A stretch of 64,000 bases of DNA, from the NCBI GenBank assembly GCA_003665825.1, contig QPFY01000001.1:489001-553000 (forward strand), read 5' to 3'. The position numbers and the translations under genes are program-made. A model generated the notes under the pieces. That model ran no database searches. It was not told where the DNA came from and was given only the letters and a program-made list of their open reading frames with translations. This DNA comes from Microbotryum silenes-acaulis (taxonomy: Eukaryota > Basidiomycota > Microbotryomycetes > Microbotryales > Microbotryaceae). Numbering within the stretch: the stretch's first letter is position 1; every line of letters begins with the position of its first letter. Of this stretch, positions 1-9,888 are shown in pieces.

Positions 1-199
1 CACGGACGGATGGGACACAGCGGAAAGGAGTCGTTTGGAGATCTTGGCAAAGACGGTCTGATGGAAGACGACAGTTAAAGAGGAGTTGATGATGGAGTGA
101 AACAAGGCAGTCGGAAATGGGAAGGTCCAAGCTTCAAGTTGGAATCTTGACTATGACAAATGTCAAGCCACCCCCAATGATGAGGAGGACAGTAATTAA

Positions 200-1015
200 A
201 CACTGCAACGATTTTGCGAAGATGGTACAGTCATACGTACATACCGCCACTCCTCAAGGTTGGACATCTCAGAAACAGCGTTATGCCGACACACGCACAC
301 TACAAGAGCCGCGTCGATTTTCCCGGCCAGAGTTTCTCAGTGCCATCGTCAGCAACTTTCTAAGATTCTGTGCATGCCTGTAAGTGGATGTGTTAGAGGA
401 TCAGGGCAGAGCAGGGCGTTATCTGGACTATCAGGCTGAACGACGTACCTTCTTGGACGGTGTTGGCCCCCTCGACCGCCTCTTTCATTTCCGATATTTC
501 TGCCGCGCTGATGAACAAGTCCGGCCTGGTCGCTTGTGCGTCATACTTGGCTGCCTGGTTGCACCATTGTTGAAAGTTTCCATCATGCACAAACAAATGA
601 TCAAGTGTAGGTGCCCGGTTTGGCAGGTTCAATGTGTTGGTCCAAATTCTGCAGGACACTTGTCGGCAAATGAACCCTTTATGTGGAAGAGGCAATTGTC
701 GGATCCAGTCTCGTGTGCGGCCAATGCTCAGAACTTGTTGAGCTGCTTGTTGCTATTGTGATCGAGGCTCGCAATCCTAGAGAAGTGCGCATGCAGGGGA
801 ATAGATTGGCACCGGCCCACACAAGACTCATGAATTGCGCTGAATTTGACCTCAATTTGCAAACTAATGAGACGCCAGCCCGCCTGAATCCCCCCATCCG
901 CATCTTCCATCCCTTGGGTCATCCCATCAAACGGACGAGGGATCAATAACCCAGCAAGATTCAACCATCTGTAGAGCTTGGATTGTGAAAGCGGTCTCGA
1001 GGCAGTTGCACTCAT
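200..1015 (-). pseudogene. KDZ-type transposase relic
   Basis: Degenerate coding sequence resembling the Kyakuja-Dileera-Zisupton (KDZ) transposases common in basidiomycete genomes. Seen on minus: a segment with HDGNFQQW (about 540-620), like the KDZ catalytic Asp in D-x-N-F. It is followed by a DLFISAAEISEMKE-like stretch. Further downstream come a CTES-x-KVADDG segment and VVCVCRHN (about 280-305), matching the KDZ C-x-x-x-x-K-A-A-D and CRH[DN] blocks in the right order. The blocks lie in different frames with stop codons between them, so no active enzyme is encoded. The N-terminal part around 728-1015 is recognised only by position. The relic may continue beyond the left edge. The family assignment comes from remembered motifs, not from a search. 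Confidence 0.6.
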
Positions 1016-1091
1016 AAGGCCAGTCTGAGCCAGTCGTTCGGCGTATGTGATTGGGGGATCGCCACTAATGGATCAGGGACCGACAGCATCA

Positions 1092-1213
1092 GCAACTTTG
1101 CCACTCGCGCTTAGTGCAATTTAGCGCACCGGAGATTATAGAAAACGAGCTAAATTTCACAAAAAGTGCGCTAAATTGCACTAAATTGCACTAAAGCGCG
1201 AGTGGCAAAGTTG
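1092..1213. repeat. Long inverted repeat (foldback or MITE-like)
   Basis: Left arm 1092-1129 reads GCAACTTTGCCACTCGCGC followed by a TTAGTGCAATTTAGCGCAC stretch. The right arm 1166-1213 is its near-perfect reverse complement, ending GCGCGAGTGGCAAAGTTG. The right arm carries one extra tandem copy of the decamer CTAAATTGCA (1171-1180 and 1181-1190). A spacer of about 36 bp separates the arms. It may be a palindromic DNA-transposon remnant or a strong hairpin. It lies between the KDZ relic and an uncharacterised ORF. Confidence 0.75.
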
Positions 1214-1627
1214 TCTCTGAGAGACCTCGTGGGGAAAGCCTGTGCCAAATGGAGCCATTGGAGACACAGGATCCCCGTTCCCCAGCAGAAAAAGCTGAAG
1301 AAAGATTCGGAAGTGCTTACGACTGGTGGCGCCATGGACCAGAATGAAAAAGACATGTGTGCCTTTGCGGTTGCGCGGCGGCGGGGCCACCTCGTCGGCG
1401 ATCCTGAATCTGATCTTGACCTCAATGATGCGCGGATTGAGATGCGATTTTGGGCACGCCACAAACGACTTGTACTGCACCCAGAGTCGAGATTGTGCGT
1501 GCTTGCTGAATGCCGCTTCGCGCACAAGGAAAGCGAGGTATGTCCTGTCCACCCTTTCAAAGGTATGAATGAGGGTGACAATGGGATGGAGCTCATTCCT
1601 GAGGCGGTCCAGCGTCATCTGAGACAT
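1181..1627 (-). CDS. Uncharacterised ORF, possibly spurious
   Basis: An open frame of about 148 codons begins on the minus strand and runs into the right arm of the inverted repeat at its 3' end. I recognise no domain. A frame of similar length (1202-1636) is open on the plus strand over the same DNA, so only one of them, or neither, can be real. The minus-strand product has a more ordinary composition, with mixed hydrophobic and charged residues and no low-complexity runs, which is a weak reason to prefer it. Nothing recognisable lies between it and the LTR at 1827. Confidence 0.15.
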   Translation of the reverse strand: MSQMTLDRLRNELHPIVTLIHTFERVDRTYLAFLVREAAFSKHAQSRLWVQYKSFVACPKSHLNPRIIEVKIRFRIADEVAPPPRNRKGTHVFFILVHGATSRKHFRIFLQLFLLGNGDPVSPMAPFGTGFPHEVSQRQLCHSRFSAI

Positions 1628-1826
1628 GTTGCGTGAATCGTAGGCGTCCAGTCGGCAGGGTTCGAGGATAGGAGGAAGTGTGCGTTGGCGAAATTTTTGT
1701 TCTAACCACCATCACCTTTGTGCATGGCTCTGTTGTCAAGATCTGAGCGTTCTCTGGCGCCGTCATCCTCGTCTACCGCTGTTGTTGCTGTACTTGAACG
1801 CAGCGGCAGCAAATGCGGATGCCGGG

Positions 1827-2021
1827 TGTAAGGCCCGTGCGCCTGGGCACTCTTAGTCTCTCCTCAGCGACTAACGTAGAGTGTCCAGGTGAGCCCAAGT
1901 GGATCAGGAGGCATTGTTGTAGCAGCGACTAATGTAGAGTGTCCAGTGTCAATCCTACATACTTTGGTCCTGTGATCTTATCGTTGTCGCTCCGGTGTGC
2001 ACTCCTACGGGGTGTATTACA
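1827..2021 (+). repeat. 5' LTR of Gypsy A1
   Basis: Starts TGTAAGGCCCG and ends GGGTGTATTACA, giving TGTAA/TTACA inverted ends; 195 bp. The A2 LTR (37704-37928) matches almost throughout, apart from an extra 30 bp near its start. CTTTTTTCTTC follows immediately, instead of a tRNA-complementary TGG primer site. A 26-bp stretch containing CTAACGTAGAGTGTCCA near the middle is repeated imperfectly. Confidence 0.85.
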
Positions 2022-2104
2022 CTTTTTTCTTCACAACGGTCAAAGACGCACACCCCCAACGTGCGCCAGCGACACCCCAACGCAACAAACGATAACGAAC
2101 GACC

Positions 2105-2938
2105 ATGGCGCGTGGCAAGAAGGCCCAAGGGGCACCGCCACCAGCGTCAAACCAGCAAGACCAGACTGCCAAATCGAGCTCGGACGAGGAGCCGGTGGTG
2201 ACGATGCCCAAGGGCCTGAACCTCATCGCACCCAAGCTTGTGAACGGCCCGCTCACCCTAGCATCGATCCGAGCGTTCCTGACCGACATGGACAACCTGT
2301 TCATGCGTCATGGTGTCAACGACATGGGATTTAAGGTCATGTTTATCCAAAACCACGTGGAGCATGACTATCTCAAGGACTGGCTAGTATCGTCGACGGA
2401 GGACCGCACGTTGGACAAATTCAAGGTCGCATTGGTTCGCAAGGCACTACCACTAGACTTCGCCTTTGACACCGAGAAGCAAATCAGACACTCGAAGCAG
2501 CGCAATGCGGAATACACCACATGGGCATCGGGACTTCGCGCACTCCAACTGCAACTCGGGCAAACGGCCCTCAGCGACGTGGAGTTTGTCAAGATCCTCT
2601 TATTCAACATGGACACCCAACTGAGTGTAGTACTGCGCCAGAACAATCTCCTTATCAACACCGGTCTGCACCAAGACGACTTGGACTACGTAGCAGCATC
2701 AAAGGCGGTCTCGTACGAAGTGTTCGAACGGCTTGCAAGGTCTCAATGGAACATGATGTTGGCGATCCGAAATGTAGCCGCTCCACGACCTCAGGCAATG
2801 GCGGTCACCGCAACAAAGCCAAACTCCTACCGGGCTTCTGCCGCCACAACCGCCGGCACCAGCCGGACGCCGAACAAGCTCACCGACGCGATGAAGGACT
2901 ACCTGCAACGCAACAACGGATGTTTCAGCTGCCGCTGA
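2105..2938 (+). CDS. gag: Gag (capsid/nucleocapsid) of Gypsy A1
   Basis: A 277-codon frame starting ATG in the context ACCATGGCG, 84 bp after the LTR. The structural polyprotein would form the virus-like particle. The central part has the helical, charged character of Ty3/Gypsy capsid domains. The C-terminus begins a zinc knuckle, CFSCR, and then meets TGA (2936-2938). The same frame continues after the stop with [10 protein letters not shown], completing a C-x2-C-x6-H-x4-C knuckle. The identical TGA is present in copy A2, so it is either an inherited mutation or a read-through signal. The corresponding A2 gag is shorter by 213 bp. Confidence 0.8.
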   Translation: MARGKKAQGAPPPASNQQDQTAKSSSDEEPVVTMPKGLNLIAPKLVNGPLTLASIRAFLTDMDNLFMRHGVNDMGFKVMFIQNHVEHDYLKDWLVSSTEDRTLDKFKVALVRKALPLDFAFDTEKQIRHSKQRNAEYTTWASGLRALQLQLGQTALSDVEFVKILLFNMDTQLSVVLRQNNLLINTGLHQDDLDYVAASKAVSYEVFERLARSQWNMMLAIRNVAAPRPQAMAVTATKPNSYRASAATTAGTSRTPNKLTDAMKDYLQRNNGCFSCR

Positions 2939-3704
2939 ATCAATGTCGACCACTTCTCGCGAACCTGCATGGCCGAATGGCACTCGGCGCCGGATGTTCC
3001 CAAAGGCTGGGCCGAACAGGAGAAGAAAAAGACGAACGCAGGCCCAAAGGAGACTCAACCAGATTGCCGATCACGACAATGACGACTTCTCGATGGACGA
3101 AGACAACGAGTACGCTCCTCGATTTCTCTCAATGATTCCCATGGTTCTGCACAACGACAAAGGCTCGGCGACGTTCAACGCACTTGCGGACTCCGGGGCC
3201 TCTTCCTCCTTCATTGCAGATAAGGTGGTTGAGAAACTGGGGTTAGTTAAGTACCGTCTGCCTGTACCTTCAACGGTCAGAACTGCAATCAAAGGTCAAC
3301 AGAGCGCGTTCCGCATTACCTCATTGGTGAAAATCCCGATCACATCGGAAAATGGGGCCTGGGAAGCCGGAGAGACAATTCTGAAGGTGGCCAAGCTGCA
3401 GGAGTCGTTGGAAGTGGTGTTGGGGTTCAATTTCCTCACGAAGCACAAGGTGAACATCGATTGCGAGAACCACCGGATCCTGGTCCCACACCCTGAGGCT
3501 CCCAACGTGACGATCGACGTGCTCGCACCGATGTTTGGACCGCATCCCCAGCAACGCACGGAAAGGGGCGCCAAACGGAGCAACAAGGCGCGGATCAACT
3601 GGAATGCTGCCATCGCGTACATCGACGGAGTGCAGCAAAAGGAGGCGGAGCACGCGGAACTGCGACGGCGGGAAGCGATGCTGCGAGCGGAGTTTGCGAA
3701 TTGA
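2939..3704 (+). pseudogene. Retropepsin region of Gypsy A1
   Basis: Aspartic protease of Ty3/Gypsy type, which would cleave Gag-Pol. The active-site motif is ADSGASSSF, followed by [12 protein letters not shown] and, later, the hydrophobic VVLGFNFL block (ILG-type flap partner). Compared with A2, this copy lacks two bases near 3056, so the protease no longer shares a frame with gag. In A2 gag and protease are in one frame apart from the TGA. The tail after the protease is rich in Arg, Lys and Glu. The region is therefore a mutated gag-pol junction rather than an independent gene. Confidence 0.75.
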
Positions 3705-3728
3705 TTCCCGAGCGATATCCCACCAGTA

Positions 3729-5282
3729 TCAAAGTACGAGTCACCAGTCCGACACCGTATCGAACTCAAGCCGGGAGCAAAGAAGCCGAACTTAAAGGGT
3801 TATCGCACACCGCACCGTTATTGAACAGCGTGGAAACAGCTTCTGGACCAGCATATCGCCGCCGGACGTATACGGAAGTCGTCATCCAAATACGCGTCGC
3901 CATCGTTCATCATCCCAAAGAAAGGCATGGAGAAGGACGAGTTGATCTTACCGAGATGGGTCTGTGACTACTGTGAGCTCAATGAGGGAACTGTTCGGGA
4001 CCGCACCCTCTTACCACTGCCAGACGAAATTCTGTCGGTCTGCTCAAAGGCCCAATTCTGGGGGAAAATTGACATGACCAACTCGTTCTTCCAAACCAAA
4101 ATGGCGGAGGACAACATCGCAAAGACGGCGGTCACAACGCCATGGGGCCTGTTCGAGTGGACCGTGATGCCCATGGGACTCTGCAACGCGCTGGCAACAC
4201 ACCAGCGGCGCGTCAATGAGGCGTTAGGGGATCCCATCGGGGAAGTGTGCTTTGTGTACCTCGACGACATCACCATCTTCACCGACACGTTGGAGGAACA
4301 CGAACGGCGAGTGCGACTGGTCTTGGACGCGTTGAGGAAGGCAGACCTGTATGTCTCACCCAAGAAAACGGAACTCTTTGCGGACGAGTGTTTCTTCCTG
4401 GGCCACCAAATCTCGCACGCAGGCATCAGTGTTGACCCCGATAAGGTACAACATATCCAGAACTGGCCGCGACCAACGACCGTCAGGCAACTTCGGGGTT
4501 TCCTGGGCTTGGTGCAGTATCTGCGGAAGTTCATTGACAAACTCGCGAACTGGACAGCGATCTTGGTCCCGCTGACGCGGAAAGGGGCGCAGGTCGATAA
4601 GGGCTGGACAATGGAGCACGAAAGGGCCTTCGAAGCAATCAAGACAATTGTTGGCGAGCTACCGTCACTGCACCCAATCGACCACTTAGAAGAAGGCGAC
4701 CCACTGTGGCTGATGACGGATGCGAGCAACCAAGGCATCGGCGCGGCGCTGAGTCAAGGCAAAGAGTGGCAGGCGGCCATGCCGGTGGGCTATTGGTCGC
4801 GACAGTACAACCCAGCGGAGCGCAACTACGCGGCGCATGAGATGGAACTACTGGTAATCGTGGAAGCGCTTCACCACTGGCGAGCGGACCTGTTGGGCGT
4901 GCGCTTCAATATCCTCACGGACCATCACGCCCTGGCGGGTTTCATGAAGCAAGGAAACCTGTCGCGCCGACAAGCCCGATGGACGGAACAACTGGCAGAC
5001 TATGACTTCAAGATTGTGTATGTGCGGGGCCCAGAAAACACAGTTGCTGATGCCCTGAGTCGTTTCTCTTTCCCGCAAACCAACGACTCAGCCAACGTCC
5101 TGGCGGAAGCACGACTCGACCCAGCATTCCTTCGGGCGCTCAGGAGAGGATATCGAAAGGACTCACAATGCCAACAAGCGATCAGGAACATCGACTCCAC
5201 ACCAGGATATTCACTCAAGGATGGGATCACACGATTTGAAGGTCGAATCCTACTGCCAAAGACGGGCGACTTCCGGGAGAGA
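3729..5282 (+). pseudogene. Reverse transcriptase and RNase H of Gypsy A1
   Basis: Ty3/Gypsy polymerase region. In order: the RT finger motif [19 protein letters not shown] (canonical DYRxLN; here TGT where A2 has CGT); the [11 protein letters not shown] block; the catalytic [10 protein letters not shown]; the thumb motif [16 protein letters not shown]; then RNase H with [26 protein letters not shown] and [11 protein letters not shown] at 3822-3824 interrupts the frame; A2 has CGA at the same codon (39422-39424). Apart from this stop the frame is open to the 28-bp duplication at 5283. Catalytic Asp residues of RT and RNase H are retained. Confidence 0.85.
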
Positions 5283-5338
5283 GCCATTCATGATGCACAT
5301 GACGCGGCGGGCCATTCATGATGCACATGACGCGGCGG
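5283..5338 (+). repeat. 28-bp tandem duplication shifting the pol frame
   Basis: Unit GCCATTCATGATGCACATGA plus CGCGGCGG occurs perfectly at 5283-5310 and 5311-5338. Since 28 is not a multiple of three, the reading frame moves by one base exactly here, and the integrase continues in the new frame. The two units are identical, so the duplication is recent relative to other damage in this copy. Confidence 0.95.
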
Positions 5339-6138
5339 GCCATTTCGGATTGCACAAAACGTATGATCACCTCCGCCGCAACTTTATCTGGTCAGGAATG
5401 AAGGAGGCGTACAAGGAATACATTGAGTCCTGTTCTGTCTGTCAGACGATGAAGATGCATGGCACCAGTTCTGCCGGTCGGATCCACAACTTGAGTGTGC
5501 CTGACCGGCCAATGCGGGAAGTTGGCCTAGACTTTGTCGGGCCACTTATACCTAGCAACGGTAATGACGCACTGCTTACGGTCACAGATTGCCTCTCAGG
5601 CTATGTACGACTCATCCCAGCCAAAACGACGGAGGATGCGGCAACGACAGCCGAGCGATTCTTTGACAGGTGGCATTGACACTTTGGCATGCCGCGTGTG
5701 CTAGTCTCCAATTGCGACAAACTCTTCACAAGCGACTTTTGGACGGCATACATGGGGCGGATGGGGACCAAACTTGCAATGTCAACGGCATTTCACCCAC
5801 ACACCGACGGGCGGAGCGAGCGAACAAATCGAACGGTGATCCAGGTCCTGCGTACATTGGTCAACCGTCAACAAAATGACTGGGCCAAGCACATTGCAAC
5901 CGTGGAATTCATGATCAACTCGACCCTGAACAGATCAACGGGGAAGGCTCCCTTCGAAGTGGTTTTGGGTTTCACTCCTGAGCTGACTCCAATCATCCCC
6001 GTGGAAGGCTCAACGGTGTCACAGGCAGTCGAGAGGGCAGTCGAGAGCAGTCGAGAGGATGATCGAGAAGCGCCAGCAGCAGAAGCACGGGACAATATGG
6101 CAATTGCGAAGATCCGACAAGCTGAACAGAGCAACAAG
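5311..6138 (+). pseudogene. Integrase of Gypsy A1, damaged
   Basis: Zinc-binding N-terminus (H-x-H pattern from [18 protein letters not shown], then CSVCQTMK), then the catalytic core: GLDFVGPL (first Asp), and the later [16 protein letters not shown] with the catalytic Glu. TGA at 5677-5679 breaks the frame between FFDRWH and HFGMP. The second catalytic Asp, expected in SDRD, is Asn here (SNCD), and the neighbouring Arg is Cys. Both changes fit CpG transitions. The sequence loses similarity to related integrases after about 6138. No chromodomain or LTR follows. Confidence 0.8.
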
Positions 6139-6520
6139 CTGCGCATTTGTCCCCAAGGCTTCTTGAGTATTGCCTCAGTGGGAACCTGCAAGTGATGAAG
6201 AGTGACAAGTAGGCAATGCCGGTCAGCCAAGCCAGCACACTCTGCCATGCCATTCAGGATACTAACTCACACTCAAGTAAATCTCCCGATTCTTGTTTCC
6301 TGCCAATTGCTTTGCATTGCTGAAAGACCATGCCAGTTTGTTACCCGGGGCCAGCTGAAGATTGACGCTTTCTTCTGGACATAAGACTTCAGCCAGTGCC
6401 TGCGCTCCGAGCCCATCCTGATGAACCCCATAGTCATGGACCTTAACTAGCCTCCAAGCCTCACTGATGTAAGCCCATGCGCATGAACAAGCAAGCGAAA
6501 CACTGTATTAAAAAGTCGTA
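6139..6520. other. Unassigned sequence, no gene seen
   Basis: About 380 bp between the truncated Gypsy A1 and the host-gene relic. It has no sustained coding character on either strand, no LTR-like termini and no long repeat that I can find elsewhere in the window. It may be the 3' flank of the gene at 6521-7716. Confidence 0.5.
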
Positions 6521-7716
6521 TTAACTCTGGAACACAGAGAGTTCCACAAAGCGGCATACATTGAGGCCACTTACGTTCCAGAGAGCGTCTTGAATTCGTC
6601 TGCGCGCAGATCCTTTGTTGACACCATGTTCACACATATGATATCTTGTCATCCTTTGTTCCTCTTTGGAGATCTCGACATGCAACTTATGTAAGTACAA
6701 TCCGCATAAGTTACAGCAGATGAGGTCCTGAGTGAAGGCGACCGGCGTTCCACACAGCCCACCCGCGGCACAAGTTGGGCATCTGAGCTTGACCATACAG
6801 GCTTATGCGCCCGATACTCGTCCTCGAACAGTGAATGCCCTGGGTGCAAGCTGATAGCCTGTACACAAAGAGGGGATGTTTAGAGAACTGATGGCCGTGA
6901 CACCACCATTGTGGCAGCCAATGCGCCATCATGTCCACAAACATACTTTTTCCAGAATCCTTAACTTGTCAATTTGGTAGTTGCGGGCGGAGCCTGCTAC
7001 CCTGGATTTTTTGAACGTCTGGCGGCCCGCCTGTGCTCTCTCCTCCAGACCCATGACTTTGTAGCGCTGACGCGCCATAGCCACGGTCGGTAGTAAGGGT
7101 CCCTCAGCATTCACACCGGGGTTTTGCCTGCGCGCGCCGTACATTTGCGCAGCAGATGGCTGGAGGTCGGTAATCAACAATTCCAGCGAGGTCGTCCATC
7201 GCCTTGTCAGAAACGAATTGAGTGATCACAGCGCATTCTGGTTTCCTTTGTACACTCACCAGCTATAAGAAGCCGTGGCGCGCAAATCTGGGACCAGCTC
7301 GGGGGTTAGTAACCCCACAAATTGCCATTATATTTGTATGCGGTTACACCACATGTGGCGGACTGAAATTTGCTTGGCGATGGCCAGATGGGTGGCTCTG
7401 CAAGCACCAAAGTTACCTTGCGCCTTAAATAGCTCCCTTCTGATTTCAATCTGCATCAATTGAAATTGTTAGCCTTTTTGGCTGTGTAGTCCAGTTGTGA
7501 AGGGGCTGGCCTTTCAGGAACCTCACAGCGATGCACTGTAACATACACAGGTTCGTTAGGGCCAAGACGGAAGCATGGGCTACGTGCTCCTCCCTTTGTG
7601 ATGAATTTTTTGTAACGTACCCAGCATAACAGACTTGAAGGGGCGTGGTGAAAGGCGCTCGGTCACGGATGATGTCACATTGTCGAAGTCGAGGTCAATT
7701 TTGCCAAGGGGGATTC
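6521..7716 (-). pseudogene. Host gene relic with GATA-like zinc finger, several introns
   Basis: The only candidate cellular protein gene. Read on minus, exon-like pieces are joined by good fungal introns: 7536-7620 (GTACGT, branch CCCTAAC, TTACAG), 7203-7259 (GTGAGT to ACAAG), 6859-6946 (GTATGT to TGTACAG) and 6527-6574 (GTAAGT to TTCCAG, 48 nt), the last followed by AGT-TAA. Near the C-terminus is RCPTC, 18 residues, then CNLCGLYLHKLH, fitting the C-x2-C-x18-C-x2-C GATA-type finger that binds DNA in transcription factors. The finger is one frame away from the upstream part of its exon, and stops lie in the middle section, so it looks non-functional. The 5' end is cut by the LTR at 7717. Family assignment is moderate; another CCCC finger is possible. 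Confidence 0.45.
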
Positions 7717-7916
7717 TGTAAGGCGCCGCTCCGCTTACGCCTCACGACGACCTCGAGCCAACCTCTGCGGCCTCACGCTTGCCCTCGCGTGCGGCACCGC
7801 CACATCTCTTGACCTTAGTCCTTTTAGTAGTCTTTCTTCGCCTGTGAATACACTGTTTGACCCTTTCTGTTTGGACTCGGAACCAGTGAGGCTCGAGAGT
7901 GATCTCGTGCCTTTCA
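7717..7916 (+). repeat. LTR X1
   Basis: 200 bp, TGTAAGGCGCC to CTTTCA, followed by CTTTTTTTTCG. Homologous copies are X2 (in three pieces between 11641 and 17801) and X3 (37350-37539). It marks where the element entered the host gene to its left. Confidence 0.8.
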
Positions 7917-7947
7917 CTTTTTTTTTCGAAAGGGTTAGGGTTAGATC

Positions 7948-8442
7948 AAGCGCATCCACGACTGGCATCTCCCAGCGACCGTCACGGAACTCAAGGGGTT
8001 TCTTGGGTTGGTGCAGTACCTCCGCAAATTCATTCCGGGCCTTGCCGAGCATACCGCTGCGCTGACCCCGTTGACAATCAAAGGGCTGACATCCATCAAA
8101 AACCTCTGGACAACTCCAACGGTCCGCCACTTCGAAGCCATCAAGTCCATTGTCGTCTCCCTTGATTGCCTACGCCCACCCAACCACTCTGCCGATGCCA
8201 TGCCATTCTGGGTGATGACCAACACCAGTCTTCAAGGTATCGGAGGTGTGCTCCTGCAGGGCTTGCATTGGAAGACCGCACACCCCATTGCCTACTGGCC
8301 ACGTCAATACATCCCAGCTGAACGCAACTACCCTACGCACGAGCAGGAACTCCTAGCTATTGTCGAGGCTCTCAAGGAATGGCGCATTGATCTCCTGGGT
8401 GGCCATTTTCACATCCTTACCGACCATTCCACACTTGAACAC
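7948..8442 (+). pseudogene. RT thumb and RNase H of Gypsy B, first part
   Basis: Starts in the RT connection region ([17 protein letters not shown]) and continues into RNase H: FWVMTNTSLQGIGGVLL, ERNYPTHEQELLAIVEA and FHILTDHSTLEH. The first RNase H catalytic Asp (D-A-S) is replaced by Asn (N-T-S), consistent with two G-to-A changes at CpG. The frame is cut after the His codon of STLEH by the solo LTR at 8443 and resumes at 8598 with FQTQC once the target duplication is allowed for. Confidence 0.8.
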
Positions 8443-8592
8443 TGTAATACTCCGTAGTTACTCAAGGCCTGACGCGCGTCTGGCCTTAAGCCTTGTCGGG
8501 AAGTAGACCCTCTCTTCCCTTCTGACCAGTTTATTCTTTGGAATACATACTCGTATCCTGTTACTTGCAAGGCCCCACGACTGGGCCTTACA
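8443..8592. mobile_element. 150-bp solo LTR with perfect TSD AACAC
   Basis: Begins TGTAATACTCC and ends GGGCCTTACA, with TGTAA/TTACA inverted termini. It is flanked by AACAC at 8438-8442 and 8593-8597. Removing the LTR and one AACAC restores the RNase H frame exactly (LEH then FQTQ). No second copy occurs in the window. The termini resemble those of the Gypsy A LTR, but the interior does not. Typical origin: LTR-LTR recombination that removed the body of the element. Confidence 0.85.
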
Positions 8593-9463
8593 AACACTTT
8601 CAGACACAGTGCACAGTCATCTTGCAATGCCAGGTGCGCTGGCTTGACACCTTGACCAAATTCGATTACAACCTCCAGTATCTCCCGGGCAGGGAGAACG
8701 TTGTAGCCAATGCGATGAGCAGGTACTCCTTTCCCGAGCCGCTTCCCGTCATTGTGGCCAACATCTCGGATGTCGTCAAGCAGCAAATTGTCGACACGTA
8801 CAAAACCGACACATTCTGCCAGCAAGCCCTGGACAACATTGTGTCAGTCACATCGGAGTTTAAGATTATTGACGCATTGCTGTATTTACGGGGCCGGCTT
8901 GTCATTCCACTACTAGCCCCGCTCCGTGAGTCCATCCTTCATGATGCTCATGACGCGCTGGGGCACCTAGGTGATGTAAAAACGTACCAGACTGTTATAC
9001 AGACGTACTTGTGGCCAAACATGTCCCGCCACATCAAGCAATACGTGCAACAATGTGACTCATGTCAACAAACCAAGGCCCGTACCACTTGCGTTGTGGG
9101 CAAGCTGCACACCCTCCCCGTTCCAGTGCGCCCCATGGCGGACATCGCGGTTGACTTTGTCGGACCGTTGCCAACAAAAAAGGGGTTTGACCATGTCTTG
9201 ATGATCACGGATCAACTGTTGGGATATGTCCGCCTCATCCCTGCGCGCGAAGCTGACACAGCGGCGGATGTTGCCAACTGCTTTCATGAGGGGTGGCATT
9301 GTTTTTTTGGCCTGCCCCAACGCATTGTCTCGGATCGTGACAAGTTGTTCGCAAGCAAGTTCTGGTCCGCCCTGCACAAGTGTCTGAACATCAAGCTGCA
9401 AATTTCCTCGGTGTTCCACCCCGAGACTGAGGGGTGCAGCGAGAAGACGAACAAGACCGCATT
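8593..9463 (+). pseudogene. RNase H end and integrase of Gypsy B, second part
   Basis: Continues RNase H (WLDTLTKFDYNLQYLPGREN, with ANAMSRYSFP following), then the integrase zinc-binding region (HDALGHLGDVKTYQT, CDSCQQTKA) and catalytic core: AVDFVGPLPT with the first Asp, IVSDRDKLFASKFW with the second Asp, and FHPETEGCSEKTNKT with Glu. The frame is open through this part. It is interrupted after the TNKT codons by the element at 9464. The catalytic triad itself is preserved. Confidence 0.85.
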
Positions 9464-9888
9464 TATCACGAAGGGCGAAGATAGGAGGGATGAGCCGGAC
9501 GAAGGGGCGAGGGACGAGGGGCAAGTCGAGAGATGTTCTAGGGACTCCTCAAGAGAGACATGTGCAAGGATGTGACCTTTGACGAGATTCAAGTTGCAGA
9601 AAGGAAGGAGAGAAGTAAGCTACGGAAATGGGGAACTAGACCAGAGGAGTCGGGGACGAGGTGGCGAGCTTGAGGAGGCGAGGCACAAGGATCACGTAAT
9701 AGTGTTGAGGCTGGAGATCACGTAAGAGTCGGGGGCGAGAGGGTTGTGAGTGTGTAGTCGGAGGAGAAGAGAGCAGTGCAGGTGTCAAAGCGGGGAGAGG
9801 AGGTCCGAGGCGTGGGAAGGCCGAAGTCATGCGGATGACGAAGGTGCTGAGAGGCCGAACTCGAAGTGGCGAACTTCCATTCGTGTCA
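9464..9888 (-). mobile_element. Solo LTR of Gypsy C family (C1), TSD GCATT
   Basis: 425 bp, on plus reading TATCACGAAGG to TTCGTGTCA; as a minus-strand LTR it begins TGACACGAA and ends GTGATA. GCATT flanks it at 9459-9463 and 9889-9893. It matches the LTR of Gypsy C2 (11654-12116) over its length with indels. It splits the Gypsy B integrase; the interrupted codons continue as AFQILRSLVN after 9889. Confidence 0.8.

Larger units (their letters stand above)
1827..6138 (+). mobile_element. Gypsy A1: Ty3/Gypsy retrotransposon, decayed, 3' truncated
   Basis: 5' LTR, gag, protease, reverse transcriptase, RNase H and integrase lie in Ty3/Gypsy order on plus. Homology to related integrases stops near 6138, just after an [11 protein letters not shown] stretch, so the chromodomain end, PPT and 3' LTR are missing. 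The copy carries an in-frame TGA in the zinc knuckle, a two-base frameshift before the protease, a TGA at 3822-3824, a 28-bp tandem duplication that shifts frame, and a TGA at 5677-5679. A closely related, shorter copy (A2) lies at 37704-39659. Confidence 0.9.

Noticed and set aside
1202..1636. 144-codon frame on plus strand beside the inverted repeat
   Set aside because: It competes with an equally long minus-strand frame over the same bases and has no motif; at most one can be real, and the plus one begins inside the hairpin arm.
5283..5338. Programmed frameshift at the RNase H-integrase boundary of Gypsy A1
   Set aside because: The frame change is fully explained by the 28-bp tandem duplication; no slippery sequence is needed.
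7926..7941. GGGTTAGGGTTAG, resembling fungal telomere repeats, next to LTR X1
   Set aside because: Only two units and part of a third; too short to infer a telomere or telomere healing. It could still be filler at the deletion junction.
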